In this document: positions 24,741 to 31,989 of the stretch, piece by piece
Layout: each line of letters begins with the position of its first letter
Numbering within the stretch: position 1 is the stretch's first letter
Assembly (NCBI RefSeq): GCF_016862215.1
Contig: NZ_BOMN01000041.1
Span: forward strand, 1-64,000
Source of the DNA: Winogradskya humida
GTDB taxonomy: Bacteria; Actinomycetota; Actinomycetes; Mycobacteriales; Micromonosporaceae
DNA length: 64,000 nt
Direction: 5' to 3'
Program-made: the position numbers and the translations under genes
Notes under the pieces: generated by a model
The model's input: the letters and a program-made list of their open reading frames with translations, nothing else
The model's database searches: none
What the model was told of the DNA's origin: nothing

Positions 24741-26741
24741 GCGGGTGAACGGCTTCTCGACCAGCATGCTGTTGGCGTCCAGGTGCAGCTGCGGGCCGAG
24801 CGACGCGGCCGTGTAGCCGGACATGTAGAGCACCGGCAGGTCCGGGTGGTGGGTGCGCAGCGCGCCGGCGAGCTCCGGGCCGGTCATCGTCGGCATGACC
24901 ACGTCGGTGATCAGCAGGTCCGGGTGGGCACCCGCGGCGACCTGGGTGACCGCCGTCAGCGCGTCCGTGGCGACCGTGATCTCGTAGCCGGCCGGTTCGA
25001 TCAGACGCTGCACCAGCTTGGCGACCTCGGGCTGGTCCTCGACGATCAGGACCCGGCCGATCACCTGCGGGGTGGTCTGGCGGTCGATCGCCGGCGCGGT
25101 GCGCTCCTCGGCGGCGGGCAGGTAGAGGTGGACCGTCGTGCCCATCCGGGGCGCCGACTCCAGCACGATGTGACCGCCGAAGCCCTGCACGATGCCCGCC
25201 GTGGTCGCGAGACCCAGGCCGGACGCGGTGGGCCGGGTGGTGAAGAACGGTTCCAGGGCGCGGCGGCGGGTCTCGTCGGTCATGCCCGTGCCGGTGTCCT
25301 GGATGACCATGTGCACGATCCGGCCCGCGGGCGCGTTCTCGGCGAGCTGCCCCGGTTCGACGACCTCGTTGGTGGCGGCGACCCGCAGCATGCCGCCGTG
25401 CAGCATGGCGTCGCGCGCGTTCGCCGCGAGGTTGACGAGTGCCTGTTCGAGCGGGCCGCGCTCACCGCGTACCGGCCAGATGTCGGGGCTGAAGGCCAGA
25501 TCAAGGCCGATCCGCTCACCCAGGGTGCGGGAGAACAGGCTCTGGACGTCGGTGAGCAGGTCCGGGATCGGGATGATCTCCGGCCGATTTCCCTCGGTAC
25601 GCCCGAACGCCAGCAACTGGTGCGTCAGCGTCCGCCCGGTCCCCACGGCATCCAGGATGTCCTTCGCCATCTGGTGCTGCGGCGTGCCCTCGGCGGTCGT
25701 CGTCGCGATCATGTCGGCGGAACCGGCCACCACGGTCATCAGGTTGTTGAAGTCGTGCGAGATGCCACCGATCAGCTGGCCCATGCTGTCGAGCCGGCGG
25801 AGATGGTCGAGCTGGCGCTTGAGCCCCTTGGCGTCGATGTGGTCGGTGGTGTCGGTGACCATGCAGAGCACGCCCATGTAGCGGCCGTTCTCGTCCTCCA
25901 GCGGCATCATGCTCATCCGCACACTGCGGTGCGAGCCGTCCGCGCGCAGCAGCCGCGTCGCGCCGACCGTCGACCGGCCGGCCTTGCACTCGGCGAGGCG
26001 GCGGGTCAGCTCGGCCTGGCCGTGGTCGTCGAGGAAGCCGCGCAGCGAGACGTTGATCAGCTGGTGGCGCGGCATGCCGAGAACAACACCGATGGGCTCG
26101 TTCGCGTAGGTCGCGCGGCCCTCGTTGTCGAGTTGCAGCACACCCTCGGGGATGGTTTCCAGGACCCGGCGGTAGCGTTCCTCGCTGGCGCGCAGCCGCT
26201 CGATCGCCCGCGCGGACGACACCGCGAGCGACAACTCGCCGGCGATGTCGCGGGCCAGCTCCACCTCGGCCTCGGTGTAGATCGAGTCGGGCGTCGAGCG
26301 GGTCAGGATCAGATAGCCCATGTACGTGTTGTCCACGATGATCGGGCAGAGCACCGCCGCGTGCACCACCGGCAGATGACCACCCGGATCCAGGTACGCC
26401 GAGTGCCGCGGCCGGGGCAGCCCGGTGACCGGCTCGCCGTCGTCACCGGAGAGCACCACGGGACGGCGGCTCGCGGCGAGACCCGTGGAGAAGTCGTCGT
26501 CGGGCTGCTCGCCACTGCGGTCGAGCAGGCGCGCGTACGGCACCGCGAGCTCGTCGTCGGCGTGCAGATAGGTGATCGGCTCGTAACGGCCATCGTCGCC
26601 CAGCAGCTGCACCCCGGCGCCGTCACCGATCATGTCGGCGGCGGCCCGGGCGGCTGTGGCGCGGACCTGGCCGGCGTCCTCGGCGGCCCGGCTCAGTGCC
26701 AGTGCCAGATCTGCCAGCGCGTACCGGAGCGGATAAGCCAT
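24684..26741 (-). CDS. Hybrid histidine kinase (GAF-PAS-HisKA-HATPase-REC)
   Basis: This soluble protein of about 685 residues has an N-terminal GAF-like domain (AADMIGDGAGVQLLGDDG), a PAS domain (YRRVLETIPEGVLQLDNEGRA), a phosphoacceptor helix with GGISHDFNNLMTV, an ATP-binding domain (NLAANARDAM, DTGTGMTDE, GLGLATTAGIV) and a C-terminal receiver (VLIVEDQPEVAK, phospho-Asp in LLITDVVMPTMTGPE). ATGs at 26750 and 26741 are both possible. It has no membrane segment, so the signal is probably cytoplasmic. No separate response regulator is adjacent. Confidence 0.92.
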   Translation of the reverse strand: MAYPLRYALADLALALSRAAEDAGQVRATAARAAADMIGDGAGVQLLGDDGRYEPITYLHADDELAVPYARLLDRSGEQPDDDFSTGLAASRRPVVLSGDDGEPVTGLPRPRHSAYLDPGGHLPVVHAAVLCPIIVDNTYMGYLILTRSTPDSIYTEAEVELARDIAGELSLAVSSARAIERLRASEERYRRVLETIPEGVLQLDNEGRATYANEPIGVVLGMPRHQLINVSLRGFLDDHGQAELTRRLAECKAGRSTVGATRLLRADGSHRSVRMSMMPLEDENGRYMGVLCMVTDTTDHIDAKGLKRQLDHLRRLDSMGQLIGGISHDFNNLMTVVAGSADMIATTTAEGTPQHQMAKDILDAVGTGRTLTHQLLAFGRTEGNRPEIIPIPDLLTDVQSLFSRTLGERIGLDLAFSPDIWPVRGERGPLEQALVNLAANARDAMLHGGMLRVAATNEVVEPGQLAENAPAGRIVHMVIQDTGTGMTDETRRRALEPFFTTRPTASGLGLATTAGIVQGFGGHIVLESAPRMGTTVHLYLPAAEERTAPAIDRQTTPQVIGRVLIVEDQPEVAKLVQRLIEPAGYEITVATDALTAVTQVAAGAHPDLLITDVVMPTMTGPELAGALRTHHPDLPVLYMSGYTAASLGPQLHLDANSMLVEKPFTRSTLLAAIRTLCGPQPPRA

Positions 26742-26950
26742 GACACCCATGTGGCAACTATCGGCTGAATGGCCACGCGGTGCGGGCGGTTCAGGAGGAA
26801 TGCAACCGACCGGACGAGGTTGGTCCCACCAGTCTCATGCGCAACGAGGCAGTACGGCACCGGTGACGGCGGCTCGCGGGGGTCTCCGCCTGCCGTCAAC
26901 TCAGGCGTCGCGGGTTGCGCCGCTAAACCGGCGGACATAAGGATTTCTCG

Positions 26951-27082
26951 GTGGATGAGGAAAAGAAAGAGATCGAGCATCCCGTACGCGCCGAGATCGT
27001 CAAGGTGCCCCCGCCACGCCGGGTGAACCAGCCGGCCGAGTGGCGCTGGACCCGGCCCCGGGAAGGGTTCGCGACCGAGTAG
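26951..27082 (+). CDS. Small hypothetical protein upstream of L,D-transpeptidase
   Basis: This 43-residue ORF runs from a GTG preceded by AAGGA (7-base spacing) to a TAG 11 bases before the transpeptidase ATG. The product is hydrophilic, starting VDEEKKEIEHPVRAEIV and ending WRWTRPREGFATE, with a PPPRR turn. There is no signal or membrane segment. Codon use (strong third-position GC) and spacing support a real gene co-transcribed with the next one. Function unknown. Confidence 0.55.
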   Translation: MDEEKKEIEHPVRAEIVKVPPPRRVNQPAEWRWTRPREGFATE

Positions 27083-27093
27083 GGTCGCGGACC

Positions 27094-27867
27094 ATGCGGA
27101 GACTGCTTGCGGCCGGGCTCGCTCTCGGAGCCGTTGTGTTCGCGCTCGGAGTGGCGTGGACGGCTGAGGCCGCGGCGGTGCCGGCCTACCACCCCACCAA
27201 GTTGAAGTACGTCGGCGACGCGCAGCAGATCGTGGTGGTCACCGGGACCGGGCGCAAGACGACGACCGGGACGCTCCGGGCGTACCAGAAGAATGCCGAT
27301 GGGTCCTGGACTCAGAAGTTCGCGGGTATGGCGGCACGCAACGGATACGGCGGCTGGGTGTGGGGGTCGCAGCGGGTGCAGAACACCGGCACCACGCCGA
27401 TGGGCACGTTCCACATCACGACGGCGTTCGGGCTGAAGACCAACCCGGGCACGAAGATCAAGTACACGAAGGCCGACAGCGGCGACTACTGGGTCGGCGA
27501 CAACAAGGACGCGAAGACGTACAACCTCTTCCAGCCCTGGGCCTCCGGCACCCGGACCTGGCGGGTGGGCGAGTCCGAGCGCCTGGCGGCCTTCCCCACG
27601 CAATATGAGTACGCCGCCATGATCGATTTCAACCGCCCGGTGGCCGCGTCGATCAAGTGGGACTCCGCGCACTCGGAATACGTCACGACCAAGCCGGTCA
27701 GTGTGAAGCGGGGCTCGGCGATCTTCCTGCACATCAACGGCTCGGGTTCGACGGCCGGCTGCGTGTCCGTGTCCCGCGCCAATATGATCAACCTGCTGAA
27801 GTGGCTCGACCCGGCCAAGAAGCCGCGCATCGTCATGGCGCCGCTGGCCGACATCCAGAACGCGTGA
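27094..27867 (+). CDS. L,D-transpeptidase-like secreted protein
   Basis: This 257-residue protein has a Sec signal (LLAAGLALGAVVFALGVAWTAEAAA) and a YkuD-type catalytic core: TTPMGTFHI near the start of the domain and the conserved FLHINGSGSTAGCVSVS, with His and Cys of the HxxN/SxGC motif. The family cross-links peptidoglycan stem peptides or attaches proteins to them, outside the membrane. A short hypothetical gene lies directly upstream. Confidence 0.85.
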   Translation: MRRLLAAGLALGAVVFALGVAWTAEAAAVPAYHPTKLKYVGDAQQIVVVTGTGRKTTTGTLRAYQKNADGSWTQKFAGMAARNGYGGWVWGSQRVQNTGTTPMGTFHITTAFGLKTNPGTKIKYTKADSGDYWVGDNKDAKTYNLFQPWASGTRTWRVGESERLAAFPTQYEYAAMIDFNRPVAASIKWDSAHSEYVTTKPVSVKRGSAIFLHINGSGSTAGCVSVSRANMINLLKWLDPAKKPRIVMAPLADIQNA

Positions 27868-27910
27868 AATAAGCTCGCGCGTTCCTGCGTTACCGCCTAC
27901 CGTGATCGCC

Positions 27911-28003
27911 ATGTTCGCACTCGGTCTGCAGCTGCCCGCGGGTTCCCCCGCGGTGGCTCCCGTGTGCTCTTCGCTGAACAGCGGCGCTGATACCCGAATC
28001 TGA
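27911..28003 (+). CDS. Possible leader peptide upstream of tuf paralogue
   Basis: This 30-codon ORF begins ATG TTC GCA CTC and ends with TGA exactly before the 5' arm of a hairpin (28004). TACCGT at 27898-27903 lies seven bases before the ATG, the spacing expected for a leaderless transcript in actinobacteria; a GTG at 27902 is in frame. No membrane or signal features are seen. Its position suits a regulatory leader peptide. Confidence 0.4.
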   Translation: MFALGLQLPAGSPAVAPVCSSLNSGADTRI

Positions 28004-28063
28004 CCCTTCCCCACCAGCTCTGAAGAACCCAGGGGAAGGGTGGTTCGACCCTGCGTGGGTTCT
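28004..28063 (+). promoter_or_regulatory. Mutually exclusive leader hairpins (attenuator-like) before tuf
   Basis: Hairpin A pairs CCCTTCCCC (28004-28012) with GGGGAAGGG (28032-28040), nine perfect base pairs. Hairpin B pairs AGAACCCA (28024-28031), which lies in the loop of A, with TGGGTTCT (28056-28063), and encloses GGGT/ACCC (28038-28041 with 28048-28051). The two cannot form fully together. B is followed by CCCGTTTCTT, only a weak U-run. The preceding short ORF stops right at the base of A. Confidence 0.5.
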
Positions 28064-28094
28064 CCCGTTTCTTACCGCCAGTAAGGACATTTCC

Positions 28095-29282
28095 ATGGCC
28101 AAGAGCCAGTACACCCGGACCAAGCCGCACCTGAACATCGGCACGATGGGTCACGTCGACCACGGCAAGACGACCCTCACCGCCGCCATCACCAAGGTCC
28201 TCGCCGACAGGGACCCGGCCACCACCCGGTACGTCGCGTTCGACGGGATCGACAAGGCCCCGGAGGAGCACGACCGCGGCATCACCATCAACATCTCGCA
28301 CGTCGAGTACGAGACGCCCGCCCGCCACTACGCCCACGTCGACATGCCCGGGCACGCCGACTACGTGAAGAACATGATCACGGGTGCGGCGCAGGTGGAC
28401 GGCGCGATCCTCGTCGTCTCCGCCCAGGACGGCGCCATGCCGCAGACCCGCGAGCACGTGCTGCTTGCGAAGCGGGTCGGCGTGCCGTACCTCGTGGTGG
28501 CGCTCAACAAGAGCGACGCCGTCGAGGACGAGGAGCTGCTCGACCTGGTCGAGCTCGAGGTCCGCGAGCTGCTGAGCGACTACGGCTTCCCCGGCGACGA
28601 GGTGCCGGTCGTCCGCGTCAGCGCGCTCAAGGCCCTCGAGGGCGACCCGCGCTGGGTTCAGTCCGTCGTGGACCTGCTCAACGCGGTCGACGCGTACGTC
28701 CCGATCCCGCCCCGCGAACTCGGCGAGCCGTTCCTGATGCCCATCGAGAACGTCCTCACCATCAGCGGCCGCGGCACGGTCGTCACGGGCAAGGTCGAGC
28801 GCGGCATCCTGCGCATCGGCGACCAGGTCGAGGTCGTCGGTCTCGGCGAGACCATCAGCACGGTCGCCACCGGGCTCGAGACGTTCGGCAAATCGCTGCC
28901 GACAGCCGAGGCCGGTGACAACGCGGCGGTCCTGCTGCGCGGCATCAAGCGCGACCAGGTGCAGCGCGGCCAGGTCGTGGCGCTGCCCGGCAGCGTCACC
29001 CCGCACAAGAGCTTCAAGGCCCACATGTACGCGCTCAGGAAGGAGGAAGGTGGCCGGCACACGCCCTTCGTCGCGAACTACCGCCCGCAGTTCTTCTTCC
29101 GCACCACGGACGTCTCGGGAGCCATCGACCTCGGCGACCTCCCGATGGTCATGCCCGGCGACACCGTGGACCTGACCGTGCACCTGGGCAAGGAGGTCCC
29201 GATGGACGTCGGCCTCGGCTTCGCGGTCCGCGAGGGCGGCCGCACGGTCGCCGCCGGCACGGTCTCCGAACTGCTCGACTAG
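28095..29282 (+). CDS. tuf: Elongation factor Tu paralogue
   Basis: This 395-residue EF-Tu is complete in all three domains: GHVDHGKT (19-26), RGITIN, DMPGHADY (83-90; Cys is usual where Met84 stands), NKSD (138-141) and the C-terminal EGGRHTPF and VREGGRTVAAG. It stands alone, not in a ribosomal-protein operon, and is diverged from typical actinobacterial EF-Tu, like the minor Tuf paralogues of streptomycetes. Arg127 aligns with E. coli Gln124, a site where substitution confers elfamycin resistance. A structured leader precedes it. It delivers aminoacyl-tRNA to the ribosome; a drug- or stress-specific role is inferred. Confidence 0.93.
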   Translation: MAKSQYTRTKPHLNIGTMGHVDHGKTTLTAAITKVLADRDPATTRYVAFDGIDKAPEEHDRGITINISHVEYETPARHYAHVDMPGHADYVKNMITGAAQVDGAILVVSAQDGAMPQTREHVLLAKRVGVPYLVVALNKSDAVEDEELLDLVELEVRELLSDYGFPGDEVPVVRVSALKALEGDPRWVQSVVDLLNAVDAYVPIPPRELGEPFLMPIENVLTISGRGTVVTGKVERGILRIGDQVEVVGLGETISTVATGLETFGKSLPTAEAGDNAAVLLRGIKRDQVQRGQVVALPGSVTPHKSFKAHMYALRKEEGGRHTPFVANYRPQFFFRTTDVSGAIDLGDLPMVMPGDTVDLTVHLGKEVPMDVGLGFAVREGGRTVAAGTVSELLD

Positions 29283-29336
29283 TTCTCCCCGGGTTTCCCC
29301 CGGCGCGGGCCGGTTCGCCTTTCTGGGGCGGGCCGG

Positions 29337-29424
29337 CCCTTTCGCCTTTCTGAGGCAACCCTTTCGCCTTTCTGAGGCAACCCTTTCGCCTTTCTGAGGC
29401 AACCCTTTCGCCTTTCTGAGGCAG
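29337..29424. repeat. Four tandem 22-bp repeats after tuf
   Basis: Units at 29337, 29359, 29381 and 29403 share CCCTTTCGCCTTTCTGAGGC plus two bases; the last unit differs at its final base, and a degenerate unit precedes them near 29313. Each holds GCCTTTCTGAGGC, a 4-bp stem with a 5-base loop. They may act as a weak, multiplied terminator or be simple expansion. Confidence 0.85.
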
Positions 29425-29465
29425 CTCTTTTGCCGGGTGCGGGCCGCCGGCCGCGGGTCGTTGGC

Positions 29466-29957
29466 TCAGTTGGTGTAGTGCGCGCCGGGAACCGGGTACG
29501 CCTGCGGCGGCACCGGGACCGACTCATGCCGAGAAGGCGCCCGGAACTGCAACGTGTCGCGGACGTTCTTCTGCACCGCCACCCCTGCGAAGACGGTCAT
29601 CGCGAACGCCAGGCCGTAGAAGCCCTTCTCGCTGAGCGCCATGTCACTGTTCCAAAGCCCGATCACCAGCATCAGTACGGCCAGAGCGACCACCGACCAC
29701 GACAGCCCCAGATACAACGCGGACACGGGCAACCCGTCCGCCCGATCGCGCACCGACTTCTGCAACGACACCGCCGCGAACACCCCGAGCACCAGCACCG
29801 CCGCGTAGAAGCCCTTTTCGCTCTTCGTCATCGTCGCGTTCCAAAGCCCCACCGCGAACGAGCCGAATCCGATCACCAGCACCGCCCAGGAAGCGCCGAC
29901 GAACGCAGCGGTGGGCTTGCTAGGGGAGGACGCTTGATTTGCCACGGCGGACTGCAT
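29466..29957 (-). CDS. YiaA/YiaB-family inner membrane protein
   Basis: This 163-residue protein contains two tandem YiaAB two-helix units: ASWAVLVIGFGSFAVGLWNA..SEKGFY and LSWSVVALAVLMLVIGLWNSD..LSEKGFY. Each ends with a similar cytoplasmic loop (SLQKSVRD, AVQKNVRD). Four membrane helices are predicted, with a Pro-rich cytoplasmic tail. Function unknown. It lies 10 bases downstream of the PLDc_N gene and is probably co-transcribed with it. Confidence 0.9.
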   Translation of the reverse strand: MQSAVANQASSPSKPTAAFVGASWAVLVIGFGSFAVGLWNATMTKSEKGFYAAVLVLGVFAAVSLQKSVRDRADGLPVSALYLGLSWSVVALAVLMLVIGLWNSDMALSEKGFYGLAFAMTVFAGVAVQKNVRDTLQFRAPSRHESVPVPPQAYPVPGAHYTN

Positions 29958-29967
29958 CGGCGGAAAG

Positions 29968-30375
29968 TCAGTCTTCCTGAGAGGTCTTCTTCCGCAGCTC
30001 CTCTTCCCGGCGGCGCAGGTCGGCCTCCCACTTCTTCATCATCGACTCGTCCTCCTTGAGCGAGCCCGCGAGATTACGCAGAAACTCCGGATCGTCGTCG
30101 GGCGCGAGCGGTCCCTTGCGCGTGGGCCGCTCATCCTCGGGAAAGCCGCTCCCGGGCCGCCACGTCTCCCCGTTGCTCATCCGGATCGCCCGCGGGGGAC
30201 GGCCCGCCACGAACCACGCGATCGCCCCGATCGGCGAGAACAACAAAATGAGGAAGACCCAGGCCACCCGGGGCAGCGCCCGGATCGCGTATTCCTCGGA
30301 AGAAAGACAGTCGATCAGGGCAATGACCAGCAGCGCCAGGTCGACAAGCATGAACAGCGAGTAGAGGCGGAACAT
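29968..30375 (-). CDS. PLDc_N-domain membrane protein
   Basis: This 135-residue protein has two membrane helices (LFMLVDLALLVIALIDCL; WVFLILLFSPIGAIAWFVAGRP) in the arrangement of the phospholipase-D N-terminal (PLDc_N) family, without any phospholipase domain. A charged, probably coiled C-terminal tail (LKEDESMMKKWEADLRRREE) follows. Such stand-alone proteins are common in actinobacteria and of unknown function. Confidence 0.88.
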   Translation of the reverse strand: MFRLYSLFMLVDLALLVIALIDCLSSEEYAIRALPRVAWVFLILLFSPIGAIAWFVAGRPPRAIRMSNGETWRPGSGFPEDERPTRKGPLAPDDDPEFLRNLAGSLKEDESMMKKWEADLRRREEELRKKTSQED

Positions 30376-30492
30376 GACGACGATGTTCTCAGACTTCTCC
30401 CAGCTTCGCGGTACCCCCGAACGGACATTCCGGACCGCTCCGCGGCCAATCAGCCGGGGCGCTGGGGCGTCGGGGTGCCGGGGTGTCGGGGG

Positions 30493-30524
30493 CGCTGGGG
30501 CGCTGGGGCGCTGGGGCGCTGGGG
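30493..30524. repeat. 8-bp tandem repeat (CGCTGGGG x4)
   Basis: Four perfect copies of CGCTGGGG lie in the 174-base gap between the PLDc_N gene and a gene fragment. A further partial copy lies at 30461, and CGTCAGG repeats follow at 30531-30545. No gene is supported in this gap. Confidence 0.85.
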
Positions 30525-30549
30525 CGTCGGGCGTCAGGCGTCAGGCGTG

Positions 30550-30837
30550 TCAGAGGGCGAAGTCGGCGGTGGCGATGCCGAGGAAGACGTCGCCGTTGAA
30601 TGCTCTGACGGTTACCGTCGTTGTTCCTGTGGTGAGGGTTACGTCGGCGGTGGCGACGTTCCAGAATGCGCGGGCCGGGATTTCGTCGGCGTCGCCGATC
30701 CGGTAGCGATAGGTCGTCACCTCGTCGGCGTTGGGCAGGAACATCAGCAGGGTGCTGACCTCGCCGGGGGCGGTGGGGTTGAGCACGATCCTGGGGGCGA
30801 TGCCGGCCGGGGCCAGGGTTCCTCGTCGAACGCTCAT
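30550..30837 (-). pseudogene. Truncated copy of the shared C-terminal domain of the secreted trio
   Basis: This frame of about 95 residues (NPTAPGEVSTLLMFLPNADE ... VTVRAFNGDVFLGIATADF) is closely similar to the last 90 residues of the protein encoded at 31159-31989 (AAPGEASTLLMSISGTAE ... ITVRAFNGDILLGVASTDY). It lacks a signal peptide, and no ribosome binding site precedes ATG 30837; an ATG at 30876 with GGGAG upstream is an alternative. The frame continues upstream into tandem repeats. It is probably a 5'-truncated duplicate. Confidence 0.6.
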
Positions 30838-31030
30838 GGCGCGACGGTAACGGCAGAACAAGACATCGAAGTCCATGCACGGCGAACTCCCGGCGGCGGG
30901 CAACCGGATATGCGGCCGCCGGCCTGAGGAAATTCGGGGCTTGCCGGACCTGGGGCGCATGCCCGATGCGGCCCGAACGCGGACGGCAGCGCGAACGGTC
31001 GGCGCTCGCTCGACCTCACGGCGTGTTGGC

Positions 31031-31115
31031 GAGCGGGAGTGCGGACCGAGCGGGAGTGCGGACCGAGCGGGAGCGCGGACCGAGCGGGAGCGCGGACCGA
31101 GCGGGAGGGCGGACA
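31031..31115. repeat. 17-bp tandem repeat, five copies
   Basis: Units beginning GAGCGGGAGTGCGGACC lie at 31031, 31048, 31065, 31082 and 31099, with T/C/G variation at one position. They fill the gap between the domain fragment and the secreted repeat protein. The roughly 320-base gap holds nothing else I can support. Confidence 0.88.
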
Positions 31116-31158
31116 TGGAGCTGCCGGCGCGGGGAGTCCAGGCCGGCAGCTCCGGTCC

Positions 31159-31989
31159 TCAGAGCGTGTAGTCCGTGGAGGCGACGCCGAGCAGGATGTC
31201 GCCGTTGAAGGCTCGGACGGTGATGGTGGTTGTCCCTGCGGGCAGGACCACCTCGGCGGTGGCGAAGTTGTCGATCGCGGGGACGAGGATCTCCTCGGCA
31301 TCGCCGATGCGGTAGCCGTAAGTGGTCACCTCGGCGGTGCCAGAAATCGACATCAGCAGGGTGCTCGCCTCGCCGGGTGCTGCGAGATAGAAACCAATTC
31401 CGGGCAGGGGTTCAGCGGGGTCAGCAGGCGGAACCGTGCCGGTCGGCACCGGCACGGACGGAACCGTCGGCACGCCAGGACCTGACGGTGTATCGGGAAT
31501 CCCCGGCCCGCCTGGCAACCCCGACGAGTCCGGCCCACCCGGCGAGCTCGGCAGCCCGGGCGACCCCGGCGGCTCCGGCAGGTCCGGCGAGTCCGGCGAG
31601 TCCGGCGCTCCCAGCAGGCCAGGCGTGTCCGGTAGATCGGGCAACCCCGGCGAGCTCGGCAGCCCGGGTGACCCCGGCGGCTCCGGCAGGTCCGGCAGGT
31701 CCGGCGAGTCCGGCGCTCCCGGCAGGCCAGGCGTGTTCGGTAGATCGGGGGATCCCGGCGAGCTCGGCAGGCCGGGTGACTCCGGCGGCCCCGGCAAGTC
31801 CGGCAGGTCCGGTGCGTCCGGTGCGCCAGGCAGGGCTGGAAGGTCTGGGGATCCCGATGGAAGGGCCGGTGAATCCACGGTGGGCGGAGCGTCGCCGTCG
31901 GGGGTGCCGGCGATTGCGGGGGATGCCCAGATCAGGGTGGCGGCGGTGATGGCGGCGACAGTGGACAGGAGGGCTGGGCGTCTTGTCAT
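31159..31989 (-). CDS. Secreted Pro-rich repeat protein
   Basis: This 276-residue protein has a Sec signal (STVAAITAATLIWASPAIAG), then about 150 residues of Pro/Ser/Asp/Leu repeats with a 36-residue period (e.g. PGSPGLPSSPG, APDSPDLPDLPEP), then the approximately 90-residue domain shared with the neighbours (GEASTLLMSISGTAE to STDYTL). No sortase motif or membrane anchor is seen. It overlaps the upstream gene by ATGA. The repeat arm is probably extended and surface-exposed; the function is unknown. Confidence 0.78.
   Translation of the reverse strand: MTRRPALLSTVAAITAATLIWASPAIAGTPDGDAPPTVDSPALPSGSPDLPALPGAPDAPDLPDLPGPPESPGLPSSPGSPDLPNTPGLPGAPDSPDLPDLPEPPGSPGLPSSPGLPDLPDTPGLLGAPDSPDSPDLPEPPGSPGLPSSPGGPDSSGLPGGPGIPDTPSGPGVPTVPSVPVPTGTVPPADPAEPLPGIGFYLAAPGEASTLLMSISGTAEVTTYGYRIGDAEEILVPAIDNFATAEVVLPAGTTTITVRAFNGDILLGVASTDYTL
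31541..31840. repeat. 108-bp tandem repeats coding the Pro-rich arm
   Basis: The marker GGCGAGCTCGGCAG recurs at 31541, 31649 and 31757, a period of 108 bases (36 codons), with about 2.7 copies. Shorter CGGCAGGTC-type repeats are nested inside. Confidence 0.85.

Noticed and set aside
24783..26768. Long plus-strand frame (661 codons) opposite the hybrid kinase
   Set aside because: The minus strand encodes intact GAF, PAS, kinase and receiver domains; the opposite frame is compositional shadow.
27897..29402. Minus-strand frame (501 codons) across tuf
   Set aside because: It is antisense to EF-Tu and includes the 22-bp repeats; no protein family matches.
29337..29424. CRISPR array
   Set aside because: The units are contiguous 22-mers without spacers, and no cas genes are present; the 17-bp array at 31031 was rejected for the same reason.
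30838..31116. N-terminal extension of the domain fragment to 31116
   Set aside because: It is encoded by 17-bp tandem repeats and Arg/Pro-rich noise, without a signal peptide or ribosome binding site.
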